NCBI GenBank assembly: GCA_017651465.1
Contig: JAGCCX010000037.1
Coordinates: forward strand, 1 to 50,361
Direction: 5' to 3'
Origin: Bacteroidales bacterium
Lineage (GTDB): Bacteria; Bacteroidota; Bacteroidia; Bacteroidales; UBA932
DNA: 50,361 nucleotides
Shown here: positions 41,106 to 50,360 of the stretch, one piece after another
Position numbering within the stretch: position 1 is the first letter of the stretch
How the letters are laid out: the number at the start of each line of letters is the position of its first letter
Notes under the pieces: generated by a model
What the model was told of the DNA's origin: nothing
Database searches by the model: none
The model's input: only the letters and a program-made list of their open reading frames with translations
Program-made: the position numbers and the translations under genes

Positions 41106-41585
41106 CTAGAAGCGGTACTGTACTGCAAATGCGGCAATCTGGTTGCCCTTGAGCCAGTAGTAGCTGCCGTCAAGGCCGATGTGGCGGCCGATGTCGATGC
41201 CGAAACCGGACTTCCAGCCAATTCCGAAGCGGGTTGCGAGAGAGTTGTATCCAAAGAGGGGACCTGCGTGGAAATGTCCTTTAACCCCCACAGGGCCAAT
41301 GACTACACCAATCTCAGGAGCCGCATAGGTGGCGAAGCTGGGGAATTTGTTGAGGGGGACAAAACTTGCGAAAACCTCACCACCATAGGAGAAGGATACG
41401 AAAGCCTCGGGATTGAAGTTGCGGAGGCCGTAAGCTACGCTCACGCCGGGGTTCTGGAACATGGCTTCGGTTTCGTTGGTTACACCGGTAACACCCAAGG
41501 AAACGTAGTTTTGGATGCCTCTCTGTGCAAAAGCTCCTGCACAGACGAGCATCATAGCTGCGATAACAAATAACTTTTTCATCAC
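41106..41585 (-). CDS. Small outer-membrane beta-barrel protein of unknown function
   Basis: The 159-residue protein has a signal peptide (MMKKLFVIAAMMLVCAGAFAQ). The mature region of about 138 residues is built from alternating glycine/aromatic strands and ends in the aromatic YRF, typical of BamA-inserted barrels. Size fits an 8-stranded OmpX/OmpW-like barrel; I recognise no closer family. The second Met (41582) could equally be the start. It is a single gene with its own terminator, convergent with folK and divergent from dnaE. Confidence 0.8.
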   Translation of the reverse strand: MMKKLFVIAAMMLVCAGAFAQRGIQNYVSLGVTGVTNETEAMFQNPGVSVAYGLRNFNPEAFVSFSYGGEVFASFVPLNKFPSFATYAAPEIGVVIGPVGVKGHFHAGPLFGYNSLATRFGIGWKSGFGIDIGRHIGLDGSYYWLKGNQIAAFAVQYRF

Positions 41586-41639
41586 TATAAAAATAATAAA
41601 TACTTCAAATACGGATTGCCAAAGGTAAGTATTTTTCTG

Positions 41640-41647
41640 TATATTTG
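41640..41647 (+). promoter_or_regulatory. -7 promoter element of dnaE, 4 nt before the start codon
   Basis: TATATTTG is followed by four nucleotides and the dnaE ATG. The transcript must begin at or inside the first codons, so initiation is leaderless if this is the only promoter. Confidence 0.65.
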
Positions 41648-41651
41648 TATC

Positions 41652-44600
41652 ATGTCATTTGTCCATTTGCACGTACACACACAGTACTCGATACTCGACG
41701 GTCTGTCTGACATAAAAAAACTCTTTGCCCGCGCCCGCGAGCTGAATATGCCTGCCCTTGCCATTACCGACCACGGTAATATGTACGGAGTCAAGGAGTT
41801 CCTCAAGTGGGGCTGGGACAAATCGAACCTCGGTCCGGACGGCCAACCCATAGTCAAGCCCATCGTGGGCTGCGAGGTGTACGTTACCCGGCACTACGAC
41901 AACCGCCTGCGGGACAATGACCACAAATCCTACTTCCACCTGATCTTGCTGGCCAAGAACTACAACGGCTACAAGAACCTTATGAAGATATGCTCCGAGG
42001 GCTTTATCAACGGCTTCTACTATCGTCCCCGTATCACCCACCAAACCCTGGAGCAGTACCACCAGGACCTGATCTGCAGCTCTGCGTGCCTTGCCGGAGA
42101 GATTTCAAAGAACCTGATGGCAGGGGACTACGAGGGCGCCCGCAAGGCGGCACAATGGCATAAAGACCTGTTCGGTGAAGACTACTACCTTGAGGTGATG
42201 CTTCATAAGACGGAGGTGGAGGGCATACCGGCCGAGGCCTACGACAAGATTTACGAAGTATATCGTCAGCAGCAGATTGTCAACGAGGGTATTTTCAAAC
42301 TCTCCGCGGAGTTGGGCATAAAGGTTGTCGCAACCAACGACGCGCATTTCCTCAATCGCGAGGACGGCCCGGTGCACGACCGCCTTATCTGCCTGACTTT
42401 CAACGACAACATCTCTTCTCCCGGGCGCGTCAGGTACACCCAGCAGGAGTACATCAAGAGCGAGGAGGAGATGGCGGCCCTGTTCCCCGACCATCCCGAG
42501 GCACTCGCCAACACCCTCGAGGTGGCGGGCAAGGTCGAGGCCTACAAGATCGACCGTCCGCACGTTCTTCCCAAGTATGAGATCGATCCCGACTTCCTCG
42601 CCGTCATCGACAGCAAGCTGGAGCAGTACAAGAGCATCATCGACGAAGGCCGCTACAGCGTCAGCAAAGACAAAGCTACCGGCATCGAGAAGCGGGAATA
42701 CCGGGGGGACGCCTTCTGTCATTCGGTGGCCTATCTGTGCGAGCTGACCTACCGCGGTGCCCACAAGCGCTACGGCGCCACGCTCAACGCCGAGCAGAGC
42801 GAGCGTATCGACTTCGAGCTCAAGACCATCTGCAAGATGGGCTTCCCGGACTACTTCCTCATTGTGCAGGACTACATTGCCGCCTCTCGCTCGCACGGCT
42901 ACCTTGTGGGGCCCGGAAGAGGCTCGGCGGCCGGCAGCGTGGTGGCTTACTGCCTGGGAATCACCAACTTGGATCCTATCAAATATAATCTCCTGTTCGA
43001 GCGATTCCTTAACCCCGACCGTATCTCGATGCCGGATATAGACGTGGATTTCGAGAACCTGCCGGACGCGCACGAGTACGTGGAGAAGACCTATGGGGTG
43101 GATCACGTTTCGAGGGTGATAACCTTTGGTACGATGGCTGCCAAGAGCGCCATCAAAGACGTGGCCCGTATAAGCGAGGTAAGCATCGATGAGGCCAACC
43201 GTCTTTCCAAGATGGTTCCCGACCGCCTGAGCGAGAAGGTGGAGAAAAAATATCCCTTCAACCCCAAGCTGGACACGCTCAAGAGCGGTTTCAAAGTAGT
43301 GGAAGAAGAAGTAGAGATAGACGGCGTGACGCAGATGCGCACATTCCAGAAGGGTATGGAAGAGGTAGACGCCAAAATCACCCTTGCCAACTGCTACCGC
43401 CTGGTGCCTGAGTTCCGCAACGAGCTGGAAAACGGCCCGGACATCAACAAGGAGGTGCTCTACTACGCCCAGAAGCTGGAAGGCAGCATACGCCAGGTGG
43501 GAATGCACGCCTGCGCCACCATCATCGGCCGCGGCAACCTTACGGACTACATACCTATCTGTATATCAAAGGATAAAGATACGGGGCAGGACCTGTGGAC
43601 GTCGCAGTACGACGGGCACTATATCGAGGATGTGGGTATGCTCAAGATGGACTTCCTGGGCCTCATCACCCTTTCCATCATACACGAGACCCTGCGCACC
43701 ATCAAGCAGCGGCACGGCATCGATATCGACATAGAGGCCATAGACATAGCGGACAAGCCCACCCTGGAGCTCTACGGGCGCGGCGACACCACCGTGGTGT
43801 TCCAGTTTGAATCGGAAGGAATGAAGAGCTGGCTCCAGCGTCTCAAGCCCGAGCGCTTCGAGGACCTCATCGCTATGAACGCCCTCTACCGTCCCGGCCC
43901 TATGGACTACATACCGGACTTCGTGGAGCGTAAGCAGGGGGTACAGAAGATAGAGTACGACCTCCCCGAGATGGAAGAGTTTCTTGCCGAAACCTATGGC
44001 ATTACCGTGTATCAGGAGCAGGTGATGCTCCTCTCCCGCAAGCTGGCCGGATTCACCAAGGGCGAGGCCGACCGCCTGCGTAAGGCAATGGGCAAGAAGA
44101 AGATAGCCGAGATGATGGTCCTTAAGGACAAGTTTATGAGCCAGGGGCAGGCCAACGGCCACCCCGAAAAGACTCTCGACAAGATCTGGAAGGACTGGGA
44201 GAAGTTTGCTCAGTATGCTTTCAATAAGTCACACGCCACCTGCTATGCCTGGGTAAGCTACCAGACGGGCTGGCTGAAGTGCCATTATACCGCGGAGTTC
44301 CTTGCCGCCAACCTTTCTTGCAACCTCAGCAACATGGAGGAAATCAAAAAGATTATGGCCGACTGCAAGCTCCACGGAATCAAAGTGTTGAGCCCCGATG
44401 TCAACGAGTCCGAGGCCCGCTTTACCGTGAACCGCGAGGGCAATATACGCTTCGGTCTGGGCGGTGTCAAGAGCTTCAGCTCCACGGTGGTGGACGCAAT
44501 TATCGCCGAAAGGGCGGAAAACGGCCTTTTTAAGGACTTATTCGACTTTGTGGAGAGAATGGCCGAGCGCAGTGCCAAAGACTCCAAAAACGTGGTTATA

Positions 44601-45533
44601 ACGGCCAAATCGATTGAAATCCTGGCCCTTGCCGGAGCTTTCGATTCGTTTGGGGTGCGGCGCAGCCAGTTCTTCGCTCCCGTACCCACCGGCGAGCGCT
44701 TCGTGGACTCCCTTACCCGGTATATGGAGCTCTACAAGACGGACAAGATGGACAACTCCTTGTCGCTCTTCGGCGAGGTAGAGGAACTCAAGCCCCAGCG
44801 CCCCGTCATTCCGCCCGCCCCGGAGGAGGAAGACACCCTCTTCTTGCTCCAGGAAGAGAAGAACTATGTGGGAATGTATCTCAGCGCCCACCCTCTCGAC
44901 CGCTATTCCTTTGAGATAGACAACTTTACCAACACTTCCGTGGGCCGGCTCGGCGAGGCCGTTCAGGAGGCGGAAAAGGAGGGTAAAAAGGCCCCCGGCT
45001 GCTCAATGGCGGGCATAGTCACCGAGGTCAAGAGCATCACCACCAAGTCGGGATCGCCCGGGGCGCGAGTCACGCTCGAAGACTACAACGGCCACTATGA
45101 GTTCGCCCTCTTCGGCAAGGACTACGAGACCTATATGGCATATATGAAGCCCCACGAGTATCTGTATCTGCAAGGCGATATCGACGAGCGCTACTTCCTT
45201 AAGCCGGAGGAGAGGGCGCAGGGCAAGACGGCCCCATACACCTTCAAAATCAAAAAGATACTTCTTCTGGGCAATGTGGCCGAAAGCTTCATCTCGGGCA
45301 TTACTCTTGAAATCGACACCGCCCTTCTCTGTCCCGCTTTCCGCAAAGACCTGATAGGGCTCCTGAAGAGCAGTCCCGGCAATATCCCCCTGTCGGTAGT
45401 GCTGCGCGACAAGGGCACGGGCTACAACCTCGACTTCCACTCCAAAAAGTATCTGGTAAATGTCACCAGCGAGTTCGTGCAGCGCGCCCGTTATCTGGGG
45501 ATGAACTACAATCTCAAAAAGAAAGCCGCATAA
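41652..45533 (+). CDS. dnaE: DNA polymerase III alpha subunit
   Basis: The 1293-residue replicative polymerase has the N-terminal PHP domain with intact metal-binding motifs HLHVHTQYSILDG and ITDHGNMYG. The polymerase active site has PDIDVDFEN (Asp near 462 and 464) and a third acidic residue in KMDFLGL near 664. GPGRGSAAGSVVAYCLGI and YRPGPMDYIPDFVERK are the usual core motifs. The beta-clamp/HhH region and a C-terminal OB fold (MAGIVTEVKSITTKSGSPGARVTLED) follow. It is longer than E. coli DnaE (1160) but normal for Bacteroidota. The upstream in-frame codons from 41616 contain the promoter, so I use 41652. Confidence 0.99.
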   Translation: MSFVHLHVHTQYSILDGLSDIKKLFARARELNMPALAITDHGNMYGVKEFLKWGWDKSNLGPDGQPIVKPIVGCEVYVTRHYDNRLRDNDHKSYFHLILLAKNYNGYKNLMKICSEGFINGFYYRPRITHQTLEQYHQDLICSSACLAGEISKNLMAGDYEGARKAAQWHKDLFGEDYYLEVMLHKTEVEGIPAEAYDKIYEVYRQQQIVNEGIFKLSAELGIKVVATNDAHFLNREDGPVHDRLICLTFNDNISSPGRVRYTQQEYIKSEEEMAALFPDHPEALANTLEVAGKVEAYKIDRPHVLPKYEIDPDFLAVIDSKLEQYKSIIDEGRYSVSKDKATGIEKREYRGDAFCHSVAYLCELTYRGAHKRYGATLNAEQSERIDFELKTICKMGFPDYFLIVQDYIAASRSHGYLVGPGRGSAAGSVVAYCLGITNLDPIKYNLLFERFLNPDRISMPDIDVDFENLPDAHEYVEKTYGVDHVSRVITFGTMAAKSAIKDVARISEVSIDEANRLSKMVPDRLSEKVEKKYPFNPKLDTLKSGFKVVEEEVEIDGVTQMRTFQKGMEEVDAKITLANCYRLVPEFRNELENGPDINKEVLYYAQKLEGSIRQVGMHACATIIGRGNLTDYIPICISKDKDTGQDLWTSQYDGHYIEDVGMLKMDFLGLITLSIIHETLRTIKQRHGIDIDIEAIDIADKPTLELYGRGDTTVVFQFESEGMKSWLQRLKPERFEDLIAMNALYRPGPMDYIPDFVERKQGVQKIEYDLPEMEEFLAETYGITVYQEQVMLLSRKLAGFTKGEADRLRKAMGKKKIAEMMVLKDKFMSQGQANGHPEKTLDKIWKDWEKFAQYAFNKSHATCYAWVSYQTGWLKCHYTAEFLAANLSCNLSNMEEIKKIMADCKLHGIKVLSPDVNESEARFTVNREGNIRFGLGGVKSFSSTVVDAIIAERAENGLFKDLFDFVERMAERSAKDSKNVVITAKSIEILALAGAFDSFGVRRSQFFAPVPTGERFVDSLTRYMELYKTDKMDNSLSLFGEVEELKPQRPVIPPAPEEEDTLFLLQEEKNYVGMYLSAHPLDRYSFEIDNFTNTSVGRLGEAVQEAEKEGKKAPGCSMAGIVTEVKSITTKSGSPGARVTLEDYNGHYEFALFGKDYETYMAYMKPHEYLYLQGDIDERYFLKPEERAQGKTAPYTFKIKKILLLGNVAESFISGITLEIDTALLCPAFRKDLIGLLKSSPGNIPLSVVLRDKGTGYNLDFHSKKYLVNVTSEFVQRARYLGMNYNLKKKAA

Positions 45534-45536
45534 AAA

Positions 45537-45562
45537 GAGGCCGACCCCTCCGGGCCGGCCTC
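45537..45562. terminator. Bidirectional terminator between dnaE and the DUF4923 gene
   Basis: GAGGCCG (45537-45543) pairs with CGGCCTC (45556-45562). On the minus strand it is followed by TTTTTATG, and on the plus strand it comes 3 bp after the dnaE stop. Confidence 0.75.
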
Positions 45563-45583
45563 AATAATTCTGATTGCAGCGTC

Positions 45584-46192
45584 TTACTTGGCAAGCTTAA
45601 ATCCGAGCTTGAGGTCGTTGACGTTGGCGAGGGCGCTCTGTACGGCGGAGAGGGTGGAATTGTTGGCCACCTTGTTGACCACTTCGAGAACCTTCTTGAT
45701 GAAATCTACGAACTTGCCGGAGTCGAACAGGATCTCGCAGCCGGTGCTGGTCTTCTTGATGGTGCCCACGAGCTTGAATGTGAACAGCTTGGCAAAGTTG
45801 ATGGTGAGCTTGTCACCTTCTTTTGTCCAGGTGCCGGGCAGGTTGATCTTTCCGGCGTTGAGGGTGAAGGAACCATCGTCTTTGAAGTTGAACTTGGCAG
45901 CGCCGGGCTTGATGCCTGCCTTGGCCAGGAGGTCGTCGCACTTCTTCTCGATGGTGCCGGTGCCTGCAGATGCGGCGATGCTGGTGAGAACATTGTCGGA
46001 GCCTGCGCCGATGGCAACGCCCTGATAGTTCCAGGAGCCCTTGATGTCAAACGCTGCGGCGGAGGATGTGCCGGTAATAACATCACCGACCTTTTCTGTG
46101 GCCACTTTGAGGAAGTCTTTAAGCCAATCCTGAGCATTGGCGGCGGTGGCGCAGAGAGTAAGCGCACTGAGGATAACGATAACTTTTTTCAT
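45584..46192 (-). CDS. DUF4923 family secreted protein
   Basis: The 202-residue protein has a signal peptide cleaved after ANAQ. The mature domain resembles the lipocalin-like DUF4923 proteins of Bacteroidales: DIKGSWNYQGVAIGAGSDN, KFNFKDDGSFTLNAGKINLPGTWTKEGDKLTINF and a helical C-terminus. Function is unknown; the mature protein should be periplasmic or outer-membrane associated. It lies 12 bp downstream of the ThiL-like gene on the same strand and is probably transcribed with it. Confidence 0.88.
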   Translation of the reverse strand: MKKVIVILSALTLCATAANAQDWLKDFLKVATEKVGDVITGTSSAAAFDIKGSWNYQGVAIGAGSDNVLTSIAASAGTGTIEKKCDDLLAKAGIKPGAAKFNFKDDGSFTLNAGKINLPGTWTKEGDKLTINFAKLFTFKLVGTIKKTSTGCEILFDSGKFVDFIKKVLEVVNKVANNSTLSAVQSALANVNDLKLGFKLAK

Positions 46193-46204
46193 TTGTATAA
46201 AGAA

Positions 46205-47197
46205 TTAGTGGTTGTCTGTTGTGCTCCAGCCCGGGGCCGACACTGGATGCTCCAGGCCGTCGGGCGATACCAGTACGGCGCCTACGTCGCTCTGGGCCAG
46301 ATGGCCGATAATGTCGAAGGTCTGGAAGTCGTGCCTGAGGCTCTCGTAGCTGCTCATAGGCACGCAGAGCAGCAGCCGGTAGTCGTCTCCGCCGTTCATA
46401 GCCGCCGAAACGGGGTCGATGTCGAGGGCCTTGCCCAGTTCGAAGCTGCCGCCCTCGAAGGGGATGCGGTCGGCATAGACCTTGGCGCCAAGCCCCGTGT
46501 CGCTCACTATCTTAAGCAGGGCGTCGGCCAGGCCCCGGTCTACAAAATATGCCCCCGATGGCTTGATCCCGGACTCTGCAAGCGCCTCGGGCAAGCCCAC
46601 GGGCAGTTCGGGCTTGAGATAAGCCCCAACCAGCATACGGTAGCGCTCCAGTTCTTCCTGGTTTCCGCCCCCGTTCTCGAATGCCGATTTGCCCTTTTCG
46701 AGCACCTGAAGGCCCAGATAGGCCGCGCCGAGGGCTCCGCTGATGCACAGCAGGTCTTTGGATGCAGGGGAGGGGAGCTCGCCCCCGCTCACCGCGCCGG
46801 TAGCGCTCACGCTAATGCTCAGCCCGCTCAGCGACGGCTGCAGGTCAAGCGAGAGCGACTTGTAGCCGAATTCCTGCGCCGCGCTGACCACGCCGCTCCA
46901 CAGCTCCTTGATGCGGTCAAAACCCAGTTTGGCCGACAGTCCAAGCGCTATTTTAAGGGTGGCGGGGGAGGCGAGGCCCGCGTAGAGCTCGCCCGTTACG
47001 GCCGCCACGCTCTTGTAGCCCAGATGTTTGAGGGGGAAATATACAAGGTCGAAGTCGATGCCTTCCAGCAGCAGGCGGGAGGCGCTCAGGCACCGGGCGC
47101 CGCCCTCAGTGAGTGCAGGGCGGAAAGGCTCGAAGGGCGAACCCTCGAACAACTGCCTAATTGCTTCCCGCCGGCCCAGTTGACCAAAATCCTGCAT
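46205..47197 (-). CDS. Degenerate ThiL-like (AIR synthase fold) protein, likely not a kinase
   Basis: The 330-residue protein clearly descends from Bacteroidota thiamine-monophosphate kinase: LLLEGIDFDLVYFPLKHLGYKSVA, DLLCISGALGAAYLGLQVLEKGK, and AAMNGGDDYRLLLCVP align with the family. The metal- and ATP-binding aspartates are lost. The GDDA motif near residue 20-30 is absent, TTDLLLEG reads SASRLLLEG, SDIYAM reads GELYAG, and GGDT reads SLDLQP. The frame is otherwise intact, so it is a pseudoenzyme or has a new role rather than a broken gene. The frame extends to 47383, but TATATTTG at 47202-47209, 4 nt before the ATG at 47197, fixes the start. Confidence 0.85.
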   Translation of the reverse strand: MQDFGQLGRREAIRQLFEGSPFEPFRPALTEGGARCLSASRLLLEGIDFDLVYFPLKHLGYKSVAAVTGELYAGLASPATLKIALGLSAKLGFDRIKELWSGVVSAAQEFGYKSLSLDLQPSLSGLSISVSATGAVSGGELPSPASKDLLCISGALGAAYLGLQVLEKGKSAFENGGGNQEELERYRMLVGAYLKPELPVGLPEALAESGIKPSGAYFVDRGLADALLKIVSDTGLGAKVYADRIPFEGGSFELGKALDIDPVSAAMNGGDDYRLLLCVPMSSYESLRHDFQTFDIIGHLAQSDVGAVLVSPDGLEHPVSAPGWSTTDNH

Positions 47198-47201
47198 ATT
47201 G

Positions 47202-47209
47202 CAAATATA
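47202..47209 (-). promoter_or_regulatory. -7 promoter element of the ThiL-like gene, 4 nt before the start codon
   Basis: The minus strand reads TATATTTG then CAAT and the ATG, another leaderless arrangement. There is no room for a thiamine riboswitch. Confidence 0.65.
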
Positions 47210-47225
47210 ACAAATAATTATAAAA

Positions 47226-47256
47226 AAGTGACCCGGATTATTATTCCGGGCCACTT
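47226..47256 (-). terminator. Terminator of secDF
   Basis: AAGTG-A-CCCGG pairs with CCGGG-C-CACTT (one mismatch) around an AT loop. On the minus strand it is followed by TTTTTTATAATT. It lies between the secDF stop and the ThiL-like promoter. Confidence 0.8.
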
Positions 47257-47280
47257 GAAAATTATGCTGTTGCGCAGCTG

Positions 47281-50200
47281 TTATTTCTTGGCGCTTTTCT
47301 TGGCGCTTCTGCGGGTAGCGTCGTACATAATGGGAGTACCGATCATAATTGATGCGTAAGTTCCCACGAGGATACCCAGGCACAGAGCCACCGACAGACC
47401 CCTGATGCTCTCACCGCCGAAAATTGCTATGGCAAGCATAGGCAGCAAGGTGGATACGGAGGTGTTCACCGTACGGGTGAGGGTCTGGTTGAGCGACTTG
47501 TTGACCATATCCTTGAAGTTGTCGTTCGGGTGCAGCCCGAGGTTCTCACGGATACGGTCGAAGATAACCACGTTATCGTTGATGGCGTAACCGATGATGG
47601 TCAGGATAGCTGCAATGAACGTCTGGTCCACGTCGAGGTTGAACGGCAGGATGCCGCTGAACAGCGAGAAGAAACCGATAAGGATGATGGCGGTATGGGC
47701 AAGCGACACAACGCCGCCAAGACCCCAGCTCCATCCCTTGAACCTCCAGGCGATGTAGGCGAAGATGATAAGGAGCGCGAGGATCACGCTTATGACTGCC
47801 GAACGCTTGATGTCGCTGGCTATTGAAGCGCCCACCTTGTCGGAGGAGATGATACCGTTGGGGTTGTCCAGGGTGGAGGTGAAGTCGGTCAGGGTAAGGC
47901 CCTCCTTGAAGAAGCCCTTGAGTGACTCGAACAACATACCTTCGATCTCGGTATCTACGGAAGAAGACTCATCCTTAACCTTGTAGGAGGTGGTGATCTT
48001 CATCTGTGACTCGCCACCGAACTGCTTGACTTCCACCGAAGACTCAGGATCGGCTGCGGAGAACACGTCGCTCACGGCAGAGCGGACCTGCTCAGCGGTG
48101 ACGGGCTGGTCGAAACGTACCACATAGGTACGACCGCCGGTGAAGTCGACACCATAGGTGAAGCCCTTGAATGCGATGGAACCGATGGCCACCAGAATGA
48201 GGGCGCCGGAGATGATGTAAGACCACTTGCGGCCACCGACAAAGTCGATGTTGGTGTTCTTGAGGAAGTTCTTGGACCAGTTCCACTCGAAGCTGACGCT
48301 CTTGCCCTTGCTCACGCGGTCGTCGATGATGAGACGGGTGATGAAGATGCTGGTCAGAACGGAGGTGATGATACCGATGATGAGGGTGGTAGCGAAGCCC
48401 TTGATGGGGCCGGAACCGAAGAAGAACAGCACAAGACCGGTGAGGAGGGTGGTCACCTGACCGTCGATAATGGCGGAGTAAGCGTTGGCGTAACCGTCGT
48501 GGACGGCCTTGCCAAGACCCTTGCCGGCCTTAAGCTCTTCCTTGATACGCTCGTAGATAATAACGTTGGCGTCCACTGCCATACCCAGGGTCAATACCAA
48601 ACCGGCGATACCGGGCAGGGTAAGGACGGCGCCGAACGATGCCAGGGTACCGAAGAGCAGCAGCACGTTGGTGAGCAGAGCAAAGTCGGCCACCAGACCT
48701 GCACCCTTGTAGAACAGGATCATATAGATGAGCACGAGCAGGAAGGCCACCAGGAAGGAGATGAGACCGGCCCTGATGGACTCTGCACCGAGCGAAGGAC
48801 CTACGACCTGCTCCTGCACGATGGTGGCGGGGGCGGGAAGCTTACCGGACTTAAGAACGTTGGTAAGGTCGGTTGCCTCTTCCATAGAGAAGTTGCCGCT
48901 GATCTCGGAAGAACCTCCGGAAATCTCGCTGTTGACGGTAGGATAGGAATATACGGTACCGTCCAGGACGATTGCGATCTGCTTGCCGATGTTGTCTTTG
49001 GTCAGACGGGCCCAGATGTTGGCGCCCTCGGCGTTCATAGTCATAGATACGGTAGGGGAACCTCCGCGGCGGTCGTTGGTGGTGACGCGGGCGTCGGTAA
49101 CTACGCCACCGTCAAGGGGAGCCTTGCCGTCACGGCTGCTCGACTTGATGGCAATGAGCTCGAAGATGTTGTCGGATGCTGCGTACTCCGAGGGTTTTAC
49201 GCTCCACATAGGGCGGAACTCGGCGGGGAACAGGTCGGCAACCTCGGGCATACGGAGATACTTGTTCACAGCAGCGGTATCGGCTGCGGCAGCCAAACCG
49301 ATGCAGGCGTTGCCGCGATAGTTGGTGGGCTGCAGCACTGCGAACAGGGGGTTGGCCTTCTTGTAGGCGGCCAGGCCCTCCTCCTCGGCGTTCTGGGCCT
49401 TGAGTTCCTCGGCTACCAGATCGTCCTCCTCTGCCTTTTCGGGCTCCTCGGCCTCAACCTCAGCTTCGGTTGCGGCGTACTGGGCGAGCAGGGCGTTTGC
49501 CTCCTGCAGGTAAGGGGTGATTTCGGCAGCGTCGAACGTTGTCCAGAACTCGAGGGATGCGGTGCCCTGGAGGAGCTTACGCACACGCTCAGGCTCCTTT
49601 ACACCAGGAAGCTCCACGAGGATACGGCCGGTGTTGCCGATCTTCTGGATGCTGGGCTGGGTGACGCCGAAACGGTCGATACGGTTGCGGAGCACATTGA
49701 AGGAGTTGGAAATGGCGCTCTCGGCCTCTTCCTTGATGACGGACACAACCTGCTCGTCGGTGGATTCGGGCTTGATGCGGTCGCGCATTTCGTATGTACC
49801 GAACACCTGCGAGAGGCGGGTGCCTCCGGTGACTTCCTTCCAGGCCTCGGCAAACAGGGTGATGAAGTCGCTCTGCGAACCCACCATACGCTGCTTTGCC
49901 AGAGATATGGCCTGCTGGAACTCGGGGCTCTGGTTGTTACCCGAAAGTGCCCTTACGAGATCTTCCAGCTGAACCTGCAGCATAACGTTCATACCGCCCT
50001 TGAGGTCCAGACCGAGGTTGATCTCCTTGGCCTTTACTGCTTTAAATGTGTTTCCAAAATAAACTTTCTGGGAAGAAATAGAATCGGTGTACCTCTTTTC
50101 TTCGTTTTTCCTCAGTGAATCAAGGAAAAAAGCTTGATCTTCTGCTGCGACTTTTGCGAATTCGGCACTCTGGCTGAACGCGTCAACCTTTGCGGCCGCG

Positions 50201-50313
50201 GCCTTTGCGGCCTTCTTCTCCTGGATGCTGGTAACAGCGGTGAAGGAGAGCTGCCAGAGGCAGGCAAGTGCGAGCAGGATAGCTACGAGTCTGATTGCTC
50301 CTTTGCTTTGCAT
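47281..50313 (-). CDS. secDF: Fused protein-export membrane protein SecDF
   Basis: The 1010-residue fusion of SecD and SecF pulls exported proteins through SecYEG using the proton gradient. SecD part: N-terminal helix, LGLDLKGGMNVMLQV, a large periplasmic P1 domain with a family-typical acidic insertion (about 270-300, rich in E and A), then AVDANVIIYERIKEEL. SecF part: YGVDFTGGRTYVVRF and INDNVVIFDRIRENL. Twelve membrane helices are expected. The fused form is usual in Bacteroidota. Promoter and terminator flank it, so it is a single-gene unit; the ATG at 50313 follows a 39-nt leader. Confidence 0.98.
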   Translation of the reverse strand: MQSKGAIRLVAILLALACLWQLSFTAVTSIQEKKAAKAAAAKVDAFSQSAEFAKVAAEDQAFFLDSLRKNEEKRYTDSISSQKVYFGNTFKAVKAKEINLGLDLKGGMNVMLQVQLEDLVRALSGNNQSPEFQQAISLAKQRMVGSQSDFITLFAEAWKEVTGGTRLSQVFGTYEMRDRIKPESTDEQVVSVIKEEAESAISNSFNVLRNRIDRFGVTQPSIQKIGNTGRILVELPGVKEPERVRKLLQGTASLEFWTTFDAAEITPYLQEANALLAQYAATEAEVEAEEPEKAEEDDLVAEELKAQNAEEEGLAAYKKANPLFAVLQPTNYRGNACIGLAAAADTAAVNKYLRMPEVADLFPAEFRPMWSVKPSEYAASDNIFELIAIKSSSRDGKAPLDGGVVTDARVTTNDRRGGSPTVSMTMNAEGANIWARLTKDNIGKQIAIVLDGTVYSYPTVNSEISGGSSEISGNFSMEEATDLTNVLKSGKLPAPATIVQEQVVGPSLGAESIRAGLISFLVAFLLVLIYMILFYKGAGLVADFALLTNVLLLFGTLASFGAVLTLPGIAGLVLTLGMAVDANVIIYERIKEELKAGKGLGKAVHDGYANAYSAIIDGQVTTLLTGLVLFFFGSGPIKGFATTLIIGIITSVLTSIFITRLIIDDRVSKGKSVSFEWNWSKNFLKNTNIDFVGGRKWSYIISGALILVAIGSIAFKGFTYGVDFTGGRTYVVRFDQPVTAEQVRSAVSDVFSAADPESSVEVKQFGGESQMKITTSYKVKDESSSVDTEIEGMLFESLKGFFKEGLTLTDFTSTLDNPNGIISSDKVGASIASDIKRSAVISVILALLIIFAYIAWRFKGWSWGLGGVVSLAHTAIILIGFFSLFSGILPFNLDVDQTFIAAILTIIGYAINDNVVIFDRIRENLGLHPNDNFKDMVNKSLNQTLTRTVNTSVSTLLPMLAIAIFGGESIRGLSVALCLGILVGTYASIMIGTPIMYDATRRSAKKSAKK

Positions 50314-50352
50314 AACTATGGTTAATAATAATTAATATCCAAAAATAGTTTG

Positions 50353-50360
50353 CAAAGGTA
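50353..50360 (-). promoter_or_regulatory. -7 promoter element of secDF
   Basis: The minus strand reads TACCTTTG, 39 nt before the secDF ATG. The -33 element would lie outside the window. Confidence 0.55.

Noticed and set aside
47198-47225. Thiamine (TPP) riboswitch before the ThiL-like gene
   Set aside because: The promoter is 4 nt from the start codon, leaving no room for a leader.
48499-50118. 539-codon plus-strand frame opposite secDF
   Set aside because: It is a glycine-rich antisense frame without start context or motifs; secDF is complete on the other strand.
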